Shown: positions 17,230 to 26,266 of the stretch, one piece after another
How the letters are laid out: each line of letters begins with the position of its first letter
Numbering within the stretch: position 1 is the first letter of the stretch
Source: Nocardia sp. alder85J
GTDB taxonomy: Bacteria > Actinomycetota > Actinomycetes > Mycobacteriales > Mycobacteriaceae
NCBI RefSeq assembly: GCF_020176955.2
Contig: NZ_JAIUCZ020000004.1
Location: forward strand, 62,001 to 126,000
Reading direction: 5' to 3'
Length of the DNA stretch: 64,000 nt
Position numbers and translations under genes: made by a program
Notes under the pieces: generated by a model
Told to the model about the DNA's origin: nothing
Seen by the model: only the letters and a program-made list of their open reading frames with translations
Database searches by the model: none

Positions 17230-18135
17230 TCACCCCGCGAGGTCGGCGACACCGACCCGGCTGGACCACCGTCCGCGTGCGCCCGGCCGTCGCCGGATGC
17301 GGGAGCGCGCCGCGAAGCCCAGTCCGCCCGCCAACGCGCCGACGGCGAAGGCCAGCGCCGATAGGCGCACAACCTGTGTGCCGAGAGACCTGCCGGACAA
17401 CTGGCTGCCGAACATGTATTCCGGCCGCGGCGTCGCGTAGTTCTGGCGGCGCGAGTTCAGATCGACCGCCGTGTCGGCCGTGGACGCCATCAGGTCGCAG
17501 CAGAGTCGGCCGACGGTACCGGAGTGGTCGGCACAGACGGCGTGCAGTCGATGGCCGAATGCCGAATCGACGGCCTGCCGAGCCCACGGCCCGAGCGGCT
17601 GACCGTGGTCGTACGCGTAGCGCAGCAGGTCGTAGCCCAGGTCGTGGGCCTGACAGGCGGGGGTGAAGTCGGCGGGCAGCGGGATGGGGGAGGAACAGCT
17701 GCCGGTCGGGTCGATCAGCAATCCGCCGCGCAGCTCCGGAAGATATCCGGAGGTCACCGCGAAATCGTCCGGCAGCTCCGCTGAATCGGGTTGTGCGCCG
17801 GTGAGGTTCAGCACCGCTGCGCGCGCGGAGGCGTTCTCGGTCCCGGCGGGACCGCCGGGACGCAGCGCGCCCGACCAGGACGTGCCGGTCCGGGGCGTGG
17901 CTACCCGAGGCGCGCCTGCCGGGCCCGGCGACCGGTCGGCGTCCAGCACCGTCCCGAGGGGTGTGCCGGTCCGGGGCGTGGCCGTTTCGGACGTGCCTGT
18001 TTGCGGCCCTGTCCGGGGCGTGCCCGCGTGCGGTGCGAGCGCCTGGGCCGGGGCGATCGCGGTGGTGGTCAGCATCGTCAGGACGGCGGCGGCGCCGAGT
18101 ACGCCGTGCCGGCGTCGACGGGTGATGTCGCTCAT
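17230..18135 (-). CDS. Secreted prokaryotic phospholipase A2-like protein with C-terminal TM segment
   Basis: The protein is 301 aa. A signal peptide (residues 1-33, ending AQA) leads into a 70-residue Thr/Pro/Gly-rich linker with several TPRTGT-like repeats. The PLA2-like domain has ACQAHDLGYDLLRYA, with the Cys and His-Asp pair expected of the prokaryotic PLA2 family, plus CADH and CC further on. A hydrophobic segment near the end (LSALAFAVGALAGGLGFAA) followed by RSRIRRRPGARGR looks like a membrane anchor. The stop is 7 bp before the start of the Abhydrolase_9 gene, so these two may form an operon. Confidence 0.72.
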   Translation of the reverse strand: MSDITRRRRHGVLGAAAVLTMLTTTAIAPAQALAPHAGTPRTGPQTGTSETATPRTGTPLGTVLDADRSPGPAGAPRVATPRTGTSWSGALRPGGPAGTENASARAAVLNLTGAQPDSAELPDDFAVTSGYLPELRGGLLIDPTGSCSSPIPLPADFTPACQAHDLGYDLLRYAYDHGQPLGPWARQAVDSAFGHRLHAVCADHSGTVGRLCCDLMASTADTAVDLNSRRQNYATPRPEYMFGSQLSGRSLGTQVVRLSALAFAVGALAGGLGFAARSRIRRRPGARGRWSSRVGVADLAG

Positions 18136-18229
18136 GGCAGCCGACGCTAGGAATCGGGGACCGATCTCCACCTCCCGCCGGCGTCGGATTCGACGCTCGC
18201 CGATGCGGGGGAGCACGGCCCCGGCGTCA

Positions 18230-18239
18230 TACTCCGGTA
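18230..18239. promoter_or_regulatory. TACTCCGGTA box upstream of first two-component system
   Basis: TACTCCGGTA lies 61 bp upstream of the histidine kinase ATG. Nearly the same sequence, TACCCCGGTA, lies at 37135-37144 beside the second two-component system. NarL-type regulators commonly bind such dyads. A regulator site is inferred. Confidence 0.5.
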
Positions 18240-18300
18240 GGGGTTCGAATTGGCCCACGGGTATGAAGACGCGGGCGGTTCCGATTCGTACGGTGGTGGC

Positions 18301-19551
18301 ATGGCTCGTGACAAGGCTCGGACCGCCCACTTCGCACGGGTGGCGTACGGCACCGCACGCAATCCCGACCGGCGGCGGTTGCTGTTCGACGGCGTGACCG
18401 CTCTGGTCACCGGTGTCTTCTTCGCGGTGGCATGGCCGACGCTGCACCTCACCCATCAGGTCCCGGCGGCCGCGCAGCCGTTCATCGCGGGCCTCGCGGC
18501 GTTCCCGTTCGCGCTGATCCGGGTCAATCCCGGGCTGGGCTGGGCCATCTCGGCCGGCTCGGCGGCGGGCATCGCGCTGATCATCCCGAATCAGCCCGGT
18601 CAGCATCTGCCGTTCCAGGTGGTGCACATCCTGGCGTTGTTCCCGTTGCTGTTCGCCACGGTCGTGCGGGCGGACATGCGGGTGGTGCTGCTGGGCTGGG
18701 CGGTCTCCGCGTTGTTGTTCGGCACCACCATGGCCCGTCAGGACGGTTCGGCGTCCGGGCTCGCCTGGCCGTTGGCCATGACCGGCCTGGTGGCGTTCGG
18801 ATTGCTGGTGCGCTGGCTGATGCTCTCCCGCCGGGCACTGGTGGCGCGCGAGGAGGAGAACGAGCTGGAGCGGGCCCGTCGGGCCATCTTGCAGGAGAAG
18901 GCCCGCATCGCCCGCGACCTGCACGATGTGGTCGCCCACCACATGTCGATGGTGGTGGTGCAGGCCCAGACCGCGCCCTACCGCGTCGGTGACCTGTCCC
19001 CGGCGGCCCGTGCCGAATTCGACTCGATCGGCGCTTCTGCTCGCTCGGCGCTCAACGAGATCCGCGGCATGCTGGGCCTGTTGCGCAGCGACGGCGAACT
19101 GGCCGAGCATGCACCGCAGCCCTCGGCCGCCGATCTGCTCGATCTGCTCACCGGTGCCCGCCGCGCCGGGATGTCCATCGAATGGACCATCGACGGCCCG
19201 CTGTCGGACGTCCCGGACACCGTCGGGCTGGCGATGTACCGCATCGCACAGGAGTCGCTGTCGAACGCCTCCCGGCACGCACCGGGCGCGGACGTCCAGG
19301 TCGGCTTGGTGGTGCGAGCCGGAGTGGTGGCGCTGACGGTCGCGAACGAGCCCGGCGTGGTGCCCGCCACCACCGGTGTCCCCGGCACCGGTATCGCCGG
19401 AATGCAGGCCCGCGCGGCCGCGTTCAGCGGCGCCTTCGCCGCCGGTCCCCGCCCCGACGGCGGATTCGAGGTGCGGGCCACGCTGCCCCTGCTGGCCGGA
19501 CTGGCCGACGCGACAGCTGTCTCGGTCTCGGCGGCGAGCTCTGTCGCATGA
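18301..19551 (+). CDS. Sensor histidine kinase, NarL/DesK class (HisKA_3)
   Basis: The protein is 416 aa. About five transmembrane segments (residues 31-175) precede a short coiled coil and the dimerisation/phosphoacceptor domain ARIARDLHDVVAHHMSMVV (His208). The HATPase_c part has AMYRIAQESLSNASRHAPGA (N box) and GTGIAGMQARAAAFSG (G box). There is no separate sensory domain, as in kinases that sense membrane state or antibiotics. The partner response regulator starts 124 bp downstream on the same strand. Confidence 0.92.
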   Translation: MARDKARTAHFARVAYGTARNPDRRRLLFDGVTALVTGVFFAVAWPTLHLTHQVPAAAQPFIAGLAAFPFALIRVNPGLGWAISAGSAAGIALIIPNQPGQHLPFQVVHILALFPLLFATVVRADMRVVLLGWAVSALLFGTTMARQDGSASGLAWPLAMTGLVAFGLLVRWLMLSRRALVAREEENELERARRAILQEKARIARDLHDVVAHHMSMVVVQAQTAPYRVGDLSPAARAEFDSIGASARSALNEIRGMLGLLRSDGELAEHAPQPSAADLLDLLTGARRAGMSIEWTIDGPLSDVPDTVGLAMYRIAQESLSNASRHAPGADVQVGLVVRAGVVALTVANEPGVVPATTGVPGTGIAGMQARAAAFSGAFAAGPRPDGGFEVRATLPLLAGLADATAVSVSAASSVA

Positions 19552-19675
19552 GGGCTGCGGGGGAGGCAGCGGTCCGTGCGAGCCCGGCCGCGCTGCCGCG
19601 CGCGCACTCGGCCGGGCCGCGGTGTTCCGTGGAAGACTGGCAGTTCCCGTGTCCCCGGTCGCTGTGAGGTAGTCC

Positions 19676-20335
19676 GTGCCGATCACCGTGTTGATAGCCG
19701 ACGATCAGGCGATGGTGCGGCAGGGGTTCGGTGCGCTGCTGGGAGCGCAATCCGACATCAGTGTGGTCGGGGACGCCCCGAACGGGGTGGTCGCGGTCGC
19801 CGAGGCCCGGCGGTTGCGGCCCGACGTGGTGCTGATGGATGTCCGTATGCCCGAGATGAACGGTCTGGAGGCCGCCCGCACCATCCTGGCCGCCGGATTC
19901 GATCCGCCCGTGCGGGTGTTGATGCTGACCACCTTCGACATCGACGACTACGTGTACGAGGCGCTGCGCGCCGGCGCCAGCGGATTCCTGCTGAAGGACG
20001 CGCCCGCCGAGGAACTGGTGCGGGCGGTGCGGGTGGTCGCCGACGGTCAGGCGCTGCTGGCTCCGACGGTCACCCGGCGCCTCATCGACGATGTGACCCG
20101 CCGCCGCGCGCGTCCGGTTTCGGCCCCGGCGCTGAACACGCTGACCCCCCGGGAGCGTGAGGTGCTGGAACTGGTCGCCACCGGTATGTCCAACGCGGAG
20201 ATCGCCACTGCCCTGTACGTCGCCGAGCAGACGGTGAAAACCCATGTCTCCAAGGTGTTCGCGAAGCTGAATCTGCGCGACCGGGCGCAGGCGGTGGTGC
20301 TGGCCTACGAATCCGGGCTGGTGACCCCCGGCTGA
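19676..20335 (+). CDS. NarL/LuxR-type response regulator
   Basis: The protein is 219 aa. The receiver domain has DD at 9-10, phosphoacceptor Asp55 in VVLMDVRMPE, Thr in MLTTF and Lys107 in GFLLKDAP. The output domain is a LuxR helix-turn-helix (LTPREREVLELVATGMSNAEIATALYVAEQTVKTHV). It pairs with the upstream HisKA_3 kinase. Its 3' end overlaps the convergent MarR gene by 31 bp. Confidence 0.95.
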   Translation: MPITVLIADDQAMVRQGFGALLGAQSDISVVGDAPNGVVAVAEARRLRPDVVLMDVRMPEMNGLEAARTILAAGFDPPVRVLMLTTFDIDDYVYEALRAGASGFLLKDAPAEELVRAVRVVADGQALLAPTVTRRLIDDVTRRRARPVSAPALNTLTPREREVLELVATGMSNAEIATALYVAEQTVKTHVSKVFAKLNLRDRAQAVVLAYESGLVTPG

Positions 20336-20799
20336 TCCGGCGCGGGCGCCGGTCGCGGCCAGGGCTGCCCGGCGTGGTCCTCGATACGGCTGTTGAGTCG
20401 CTGGAGATAATCGGCGAAGGCGGTGACGTCCGCGGGCGCCCAGTCCTGCATCAGGTCGGTGAGGGCGCTGACATTGGCGGTGCGCTCGCTGTCGAGGCGT
20501 TTCTCCCCGGCGGCGGTGATCCGGAACTTGCGGGCCAGGCCGCCATCGGGATCCGCGATCCGCTCGACCAGGCCGACGCGCAGCAGTGCCGCGGTCTGCC
20601 GGTTGAGAGTCGAGGCATCCAGATGGAACGCCTCACTGAGTTGCCCGATCGACATCGGGCCCTCCAACTCCAACCGGCTGAGCAACAGATAGGCGCTGCG
20701 ATCCAGAATCGGTGTGCCGTCGCGCCGATACCGCTGGTTGAGGGCATAACGGCCGAGCAGCATGCATTCGAACTCGACCCGGTCGGTGGGTTTGTCCAT
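20305..20799 (-). CDS. MarR-family regulator
   Basis: The protein is 164 aa. The winged helix is at residues 35-100 (AYLLLSRLELEGPMSIGQLSEAF, LDASTLNRQTAALLRVGLVERI, then the wing DPDGGLARKFRITAAG). The ligand is unknown. The gene is divergent from uppP with about 145 bp between starts, in which TATACCACAGGTGATATC (20840-20857) could hold an operator. Confidence 0.88.
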   Translation of the reverse strand: MDKPTDRVEFECMLLGRYALNQRYRRDGTPILDRSAYLLLSRLELEGPMSIGQLSEAFHLDASTLNRQTAALLRVGLVERIADPDGGLARKFRITAAGEKRLDSERTANVSALTDLMQDWAPADVTAFADYLQRLNSRIEDHAGQPWPRPAPAPDQPGVTSPDS

Positions 20800-20944
20800 G
20801 CCACCCTTCTCCCGTTTTCAGCTCTGACCTGCGTGAACCGGTATACCACAGGTGATATCGGTGGCCCCGAGGCCGGTCGGCGCCGACCGGATGTCGGCCG
20901 GGTGAACGCGTGTTTCGTATTCGCCCATGGGAGACTCGTCACCG

Positions 20945-21895
20945 ATGCTCACCTACATCCAAGCCATCGTTATCGGTGCCCTGCAAGGCGTCACCGAATT
21001 GTTCCCCATCTCCAGTCTCGGACACTCGGTCTTGGTGCCCGCGTGGCTCGGCGGCTCCTGGCAGGAGCTGGTCACCGAAGGCGATTCCGACAAGGGCACA
21101 CCGTATCTCGCCTTCGTCGTCGCGCTGCACGTCGCCACAGCGATCGCACTGCTGATCTACTACTGGCGGGATTGGCGCGACATCATCGTCGCATTCTTCG
21201 ACAGCGTGCGGACCCGCAGCATCGAGACCTCGACCGAACGGCTGGCGTGGCTGATCATCCTCGCCACCATCCCGGTCGGCGTGCTCGGTCTGGTGCTCGA
21301 GCATCCGTTGCGCACGATGTTCGCGAAGCCGATCTTCGCCGGAGTGTTCCTGACGCTCAACGGCATTGTGCTGATCGTCGGTGAGGGGCTGCGCCGCCGC
21401 AACGCGCCCAGCCTCGCCGACTACGGCCGCAAATTCGCCGAGGACGAGGCGCGGTCCGCGGCGCAGGCGCGCGGCCTCAGCATCGAGGACGACCTGCGCG
21501 TCGAGTCCGATGCCCGCCTGTCGCACCTGACCTGGAAGGATGCCCTCGGCATCGGCCTGGCCCAATCGGGTGCGCTGCTGGCCGGTTTCAGCCGCTCCGG
21601 GCTCACCATGGTCGGCGGCCTGCTGCGCGGGCTCGACCACGAGGACACCGCGAAATTCGCCTTCCTGCTGGCCACTCCGGTGATCCTCGCCGCGGGTGTG
21701 CTGAAGTTGCCCACCCTCGCCGGTCCGCAGGGCCGCGACATCATCGGGCAGTCGATCGTCGGTGCGATCGTGGCCGGTCTGGCGGCGTGGTTCGCGGTCC
21801 GATTCCTGGAGCGGTTCTTCAAGACTCGGACGCTGCTGCCGTTCGCGGTGTACTGCCTGATCGCCGGATTGCTGTCGATTGTGCGCTTCGCATGA
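20945..21895 (+). CDS. uppP: Undecaprenyl-diphosphatase UppP (BacA)
   Basis: The protein is about 316 aa with eight hydrophobic segments. It recycles the lipid carrier of peptidoglycan synthesis by hydrolysing undecaprenyl diphosphate, and raised levels give bacitracin tolerance. Both signature regions are present: GALQGVTELFPISSLGH near the N-terminus and AGFSRSGLTM in the middle. An ATG at 20927 would add six residues; I prefer 20945 because GGGAG lies upstream of it and the family start follows directly. Confidence 0.93.
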   Translation: MLTYIQAIVIGALQGVTELFPISSLGHSVLVPAWLGGSWQELVTEGDSDKGTPYLAFVVALHVATAIALLIYYWRDWRDIIVAFFDSVRTRSIETSTERLAWLIILATIPVGVLGLVLEHPLRTMFAKPIFAGVFLTLNGIVLIVGEGLRRRNAPSLADYGRKFAEDEARSAAQARGLSIEDDLRVESDARLSHLTWKDALGIGLAQSGALLAGFSRSGLTMVGGLLRGLDHEDTAKFAFLLATPVILAAGVLKLPTLAGPQGRDIIGQSIVGAIVAGLAAWFAVRFLERFFKTRTLLPFAVYCLIAGLLSIVRFA

Positions 21896-21972
21896 GCGAC
21901 TGCGATCGGTGGCCGGGGGGCCGGATCGGCTAGGATTTCGAGCTTGGACGTCGCCGGAAGGGGGACCGTAAA

Positions 21973-23637
21973 TTGTTGAGTAGCGGTGACGTCTTCGCCG
22001 GATTCACCATCGAGCGGTTGCTGGGGCAGGGCGGCATGGGCTCGGTGTATCTGGCCCGCCATCCGCGACTGCCCCGCCTGACGGCGCTGAAGCTGCTCAA
22101 TCCGGAGTTGTTCGCGGACGCGGAGATTCGCGCGCGCTTCGAGCGCGAGGCGGATCTCGCCGCGCAACTCGATCATCCGAACATCGTCGCCGTCTACGAT
22201 CGCGGCGCCGAGGGCGACCAGCTGTGGATGTGCATGCAGTACGTCGACGGCGTGGACGCGGCGAGCGTGCACCCGCACACGCTGCCCCCGGAGCGGGCCG
22301 TGCAGATCATCGAAGGCGTCGCGGCCGCGCTGGATTACGCGCACAGTCGCGGCGTGCTGCACCGGGATGTGAAGCCGGCCAACATCATGCTGGCGCGCTC
22401 CGGAGCGGGCAAGGGGGAGCGGGTTTTCCTCACCGACTTCGGGATCGCCCGGCTGCGTGAGGATTCCGTCCATCTCACCCAGACCGGCATGTTCACCGCG
22501 ACCCTCGCCTACGCCTCACCCGAGCAGATGACCGGGCAGCCGCTGGACCATCGCTCCGACCAGTACGCGCTCGGCTGCGCCCTGTACTGGCTGCTGACCG
22601 CCACCGGCCCGTTCGATTCTCCCGACCCGTCCGAGGTGATCCACGGTCATCTGCAACTGGCGGTGCCACCCGCCAGCCACCGCCGCCCGGGGCTGTCACC
22701 CGCCCTGGACCCGGTGATCGCCCGTGCCATGGCGAAGCGCTCGGCCGACCGTTACGGCAGCTGCACCGAATTCGCGACCGCCGCCCGGCACGCCCTCACC
22801 GCACCCGCGCCGATGTTGCAGCCGATCGGCGCCAACCCGCCGCCCTTCGGGGGATCGCTGGTGGTGCCGCCACCCGGGTTGCCGGGCTCGGGACCGGTGC
22901 CGCCGCTGGGCGGGGGACAGGTTGTGCAGCCGGGTGGGGGACCGGTGGGATCACCGAACGCAGCACCGATCGGATCGCCGGGTGGGGGGCTGGTTGGGCC
23001 GCAGGGTGGCGGGCCGGTTGGGTCATCGGATGGGGGAGTGGTCGGTCCGTCGAGCGGGGGATCGGCCGGTCTGCCGGTACCAGGGTCGGCCGGGTTTCGG
23101 GGTACTGGATCGGCCGGTCCGGCCGATGTGGGATCTGCCGGAGTGCCGGGCGCGACGGGGCTGTCGGGCACGGAATCGGCCGGATGGGCCGCGCCGGACG
23201 CTGGTCCGGAAGTGCCGGTCCCACAGGATGATTCGAGCGGTTCCGAGGACCTGACGGTGCGTCACGCATTCCCGCTCGCACCACCGGCTGCGCGGCAGGG
23301 TCGCCATGCCGCCTCGGTGCCGCCGCCGGCCCCCATGATGCCCCCGTCCGCTCCGATGCCGTCACCGGCCGGCGCCGTGCCGCCGCTGCGGCCCCCGGAT
23401 CCGGGCTTCCCACCCCCGCCGATGCCCTACCCGCCCGGCCTCGGTTTCCCGCCGAATCCGGCTGTGCAGCAACCCGATCCGCAGCGTGCATCGAGCGCCC
23501 TGGGATGGGTCCTGGTCGCACTGGCAGTGCTGCTGGCCGTGGTGTGCACCGCCATTCTCGTCATGCTGTACGAGCCCGGCGGGTCGGATCACGGTCATCC
23601 GGCTCCGCCCTCGCACAGCCTGTCGCATTTCTTCTGA
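21973..23637 (+). CDS. Ser/Thr protein kinase with Gly/Pro-rich linker and C-terminal TM
   Basis: The protein is 554 aa. Kinase domain residues 10-275: Gly loop LGQGGMGSVY (17-26), Lys40 in ALKLL, HRDVKPAN (130-137), DFG (155-157) and APEQ-like SPEQ. A low-complexity segment of about 220 residues, rich in Gly, Pro, Val and Ser, follows, then one TM helix (about 509-532) and a short outer tail. PknB-type receptor kinases share this topology, though the outer domain here is only about 22 residues. The TTG at 21973 is chosen: GGAAGGGGG precedes it by 8 nt, and TAGGAT at 21931-21936 may be the -10 box. Confidence 0.93.
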   Translation: MLSSGDVFAGFTIERLLGQGGMGSVYLARHPRLPRLTALKLLNPELFADAEIRARFEREADLAAQLDHPNIVAVYDRGAEGDQLWMCMQYVDGVDAASVHPHTLPPERAVQIIEGVAAALDYAHSRGVLHRDVKPANIMLARSGAGKGERVFLTDFGIARLREDSVHLTQTGMFTATLAYASPEQMTGQPLDHRSDQYALGCALYWLLTATGPFDSPDPSEVIHGHLQLAVPPASHRRPGLSPALDPVIARAMAKRSADRYGSCTEFATAARHALTAPAPMLQPIGANPPPFGGSLVVPPPGLPGSGPVPPLGGGQVVQPGGGPVGSPNAAPIGSPGGGLVGPQGGGPVGSSDGGVVGPSSGGSAGLPVPGSAGFRGTGSAGPADVGSAGVPGATGLSGTESAGWAAPDAGPEVPVPQDDSSGSEDLTVRHAFPLAPPAARQGRHAASVPPPAPMMPPSAPMPSPAGAVPPLRPPDPGFPPPPMPYPPGLGFPPNPAVQQPDPQRASSALGWVLVALAVLLAVVCTAILVMLYEPGGSDHGHPAPPSHSLSHFF

Positions 23638-24075
23638 GTCTCAGCGGGCCTTCCCGCGCAGGCCGCCGCCGCGCCCGGTGGGCCGTTCTGCCCCGGCTGT
23701 CCCCACCCCGGCCGTCACGCACCAGGCTGTGGTCCAGCCCCGACCTGTCCCGGCGACGGGTGTCGTCGCGCCAGGCAGTCCGCGCACCCGGCCGTCCTCG
23801 ACCCACAGCGTCGTGGGTCGAACGCGCCTCGCACAGGTCGGATCCTGCGCTGTCCGAGTGCTGACCACCCCGTCGGCGACCATCGGCCGCCGATACCGGC
23901 TCCACCACCCGGATTGGTGCGCCGACCAGCTGATCCGATGCAGGGTCCGCGCTGAGCCCGTGACCTCCGGTAGGGAATCCGATTGCCCGGCAAGGCATTC
24001 CGCACCATGACAAATCAATCACCCATCCATCTAAAATAATCATCCATCCGTAAAATTACCTGTTAGGCTGAACCC
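23638..24075. other. Gap of 438 bp without a convincing gene
   Basis: Short open frames on both strands here have arginine/tryptophan-rich, shadow-like composition and no family motif. The last 60 bp are A/T-rich and hold a promoter: TAGGCT at 24064-24069 ends 6 nt before the GTG of the TetR gene (leaderless). CATCCAT is repeated at 24024-24030 and 24041-24047 over the -35 area. Confidence 0.6.
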
Positions 24076-24696
24076 GTGCCCGCACATCGGACCCCCGAAT
24101 CCGACGCCCGTATCCGCGATGCCGACCGCACCAAGCGCTGCCTGCTCGACGCCGCCTTCGACGAGTTCTCCGCGCGCGGTTTCGCCGGCGCCCGCGTCGG
24201 AGACATCGCCGATCGGGCCGGAGTGAACAAACAGCTGATCACCTACTATTTCGGCGGCAAGGCGGGCCTCTACCGCGCCTTGCAGCAGCGCTGGCTGGAA
24301 CGCGAATCGGAGTTCGCCGATCCGGAACTGCCGCTGGCCGATCTGGCAGTGCGATATCTCCAGCACGCCCTCGCCGATCCGCGCGGCATCCGAATGCTCA
24401 TGTGGCGCGGGCTGTTCGACGAGGCGCCGGAGACCGAGGAGGCGACCTCCGAGGATCTGGCCGAGATCGGCCGCAGGCAGCGGCGCGGCGAGATCGCCGC
24501 CGAACTCGATCCGGCATCGGTCCGGCTGGCGGTGATGGCCATGGTCATCGCGCCGCTGTTGCTGCCCGGCGTGGTTCGCGAACTGTTCGGGACCGAAGCG
24601 CGCACACCGGAATTCGAGCAGCGCTACACAGAACAGTTGCGGCGCATGGTCGCTCGATTCGGCACATCGACAATCGAAGAAGGAGAAGACCAGTGA
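24076..24696 (+). CDS. TetR-family regulator
   Basis: The protein is 206 aa with a GTG start. Helix-turn-helix: GFAGARVGDIADRAGVNKQLITYYFGGKAGLYRAL (residues 35-69). The ligand-binding half is helical. The last codons overlap the NmrA-like reductase start by 4 bp (GTGA at 24693-24696), so the two are cotranscribed and probably form a regulator-enzyme unit. The direct repeats in its promoter may be its own operator. Confidence 0.9.
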   Translation: MPAHRTPESDARIRDADRTKRCLLDAAFDEFSARGFAGARVGDIADRAGVNKQLITYYFGGKAGLYRALQQRWLERESEFADPELPLADLAVRYLQHALADPRGIRMLMWRGLFDEAPETEEATSEDLAEIGRRQRRGEIAAELDPASVRLAVMAMVIAPLLLPGVVRELFGTEARTPEFEQRYTEQLRRMVARFGTSTIEEGEDQ

Positions 24697-25508
24697 CCTA
24701 TCTCGTCACCGGCGCCCGCGGCCAGGTCGGCCGCGCTGTCATCGACGCCCTGCTCGCCGCCGGAAAACCCGTGCGCGCGGCCAGTTCCCGGCCCGAGGAC
24801 ACCACCGTCCCCGCCGCCGTCCCCGTGGTCGGACTCGACCCGGCCGATCCGGCCTCGGCGGCCGCCGCTGTCGACGGCGTCGAGCGCGCCTTCCTCTACG
24901 CCGCCGGCAGCGGCATCGACACCCTCGTCGCTGCCGCGAAAGCCGCAGGCGTGCAGCACATCACGCTGCTGTCCTCATCGGCCGCCGCCACCCCCGGCAA
25001 CCCGATCGGCGACCGGCACCTGGTGGTGGAGCGGCCGTTGCAGGAATCCGGACTGCCGCTGACCATCCTGCGACCGGGCGCCTTCGCGGGCAACGCCCGC
25101 TGGTGGCTGTCCGGGGTGCGCTCGGACGGCGTGGTGGGCCTGCCCTTCCCCGAAGTGCAGCAGAATCCGATCCACGAAGCGGACATCGCCGACGCCGCCG
25201 TCATCAGCCTCACCGAGCCGGGTCACGCCGGAAAGATCTACCCGCTCACCGGCCCCGAATCGCTGTCGCTGCGCCGCATGGTGGAACTGCTGGCCGAGGC
25301 GGTCGACCGGCCGCTGCGCGTCGAGCGGATCAGCTACGACCAGGCGAAGGCCTTCCTCTACGAGCCGGTCCTCGCCATGTGGGCCGCCGCCGGTGACGCC
25401 CCGGCCCCGGTCGGCCCGACCGCCGAATCGGTGACCGGCAAGCCCGCCCGCACCTTCGCCCAGTGGGCCGCCGACCACGCAACCGAACTCCGTTCCGCCA
25501 CAGCCTGA
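24693..25508 (+). CDS. NAD(P)H-binding NmrA-like/atypical SDR protein
   Basis: The protein is 271 aa. The N-terminal Rossmann turn is YLVTGARGQVGRAV (GxxGxxG). There is no YxxxK, as in the NmrA/atypical SDR group, which includes quinone or azo reductases and redox sensors. Typical stretches are LTILRPGAFAGNARWW and GKIYPLTGPESLSLRRMVELL. It is translationally coupled to the TetR gene. Confidence 0.88.
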   Translation: MTYLVTGARGQVGRAVIDALLAAGKPVRAASSRPEDTTVPAAVPVVGLDPADPASAAAAVDGVERAFLYAAGSGIDTLVAAAKAAGVQHITLLSSSAAATPGNPIGDRHLVVERPLQESGLPLTILRPGAFAGNARWWLSGVRSDGVVGLPFPEVQQNPIHEADIADAAVISLTEPGHAGKIYPLTGPESLSLRRMVELLAEAVDRPLRVERISYDQAKAFLYEPVLAMWAAAGDAPAPVGPTAESVTGKPARTFAQWAADHATELRSATA

Positions 25509-26266
25509 TTCATAGCGCTGCGGTCTCGGATCGGCATGCCGCCGCCGGAGCTGTCCGGTATGCGAGCTGTCCGGGCCCCTCGGCTGGGGTTCTCAACGCT
25601 CGGCGTGAGCGCCCGGCTCGTCGACCCGGTTTCTGCCTACCCGGCAGCTGTCCAGGTCCGGCTCTGCCCGGATGCCCGGCCACGGGACCGAACTTCGGGC
25701 GTCCGACGCGCTCGGCTCGGCCGCCTGGTTCACTGAGCTGGGGTGCGTGCCCGCCCACTCCGGGTGCGGGCTGATTCGGCTGGGGTGTCGATGCGCTCGG
25801 CGAGGGTCATGATCCGTTCGGCCGGGCTGCCCCGCCCGTCCGGCTGCCCGGCTCGTTGTGTTCGGACGTGCGGCTCGCTGGGCTGTGCTCGACCCGCTCT
25901 GACCGGGTGTTTGACCGGACCGGCTGCTCAGCCCACTCGGCTGGATGCTCGACGTCGCTCGGGCCTGGTGCACGGCCGACTCCGACCGGCTGCTCGGTCG
26001 ACCCGGCTGGATGCTCGACGTCGCTCGGGCCTGGTGCACGGCCGACTCCGACCGGCTGCTCGGTCGACCCGGCTGGATGCTCGACCTCGCTCGGGCCTGG
26101 TGCACGGCCGACTCCGACCGGCCGCTCGGCCCACTCGGCCGCGTGCTCGACGTCGCTCGGTCAGATGGCCCGACCGACCCACTGAGCCGGGTGCACCGCA
26201 CCGTAGCCGACCGCTGCGCCGCGAATGTCCCGCGCACCCCGGCCCGGTGTGCCATCGTCGTCAACC
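25509..26266. other. Gap of 758 bp; no gene supported, tandem repeats inside
   Basis: All frames are low complexity and rich in Arg, Pro and Ser. Several long open frames exist on both strands only because of the GC bias and the repeats. No start site with a Shine-Dalgarno or a conserved motif is seen. Confidence 0.6.
25876..26160. repeat. 66-bp tandem repeat, about 4 units
   Basis: The marker TGGATGCTCGAC recurs at 25942, 26008 and 26074, with related copies at 25876 and 26140, giving an exact 66-bp period. The two central units are almost identical, and the outer ones are diverged. The period is 22 codons, so both strands carry repeated open frames. Confidence 0.85.

Noticed and set aside
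23641..24018. 125-aa minus-strand frame after the first kinase gene
   Set aside because: Composition is shadow-like, no family match, no plausible start signal.
25876..26160. CRISPR-like array
   Set aside because: Units are contiguous with no unique spacers, and no cas genes are present. The same holds for the other tandem arrays.
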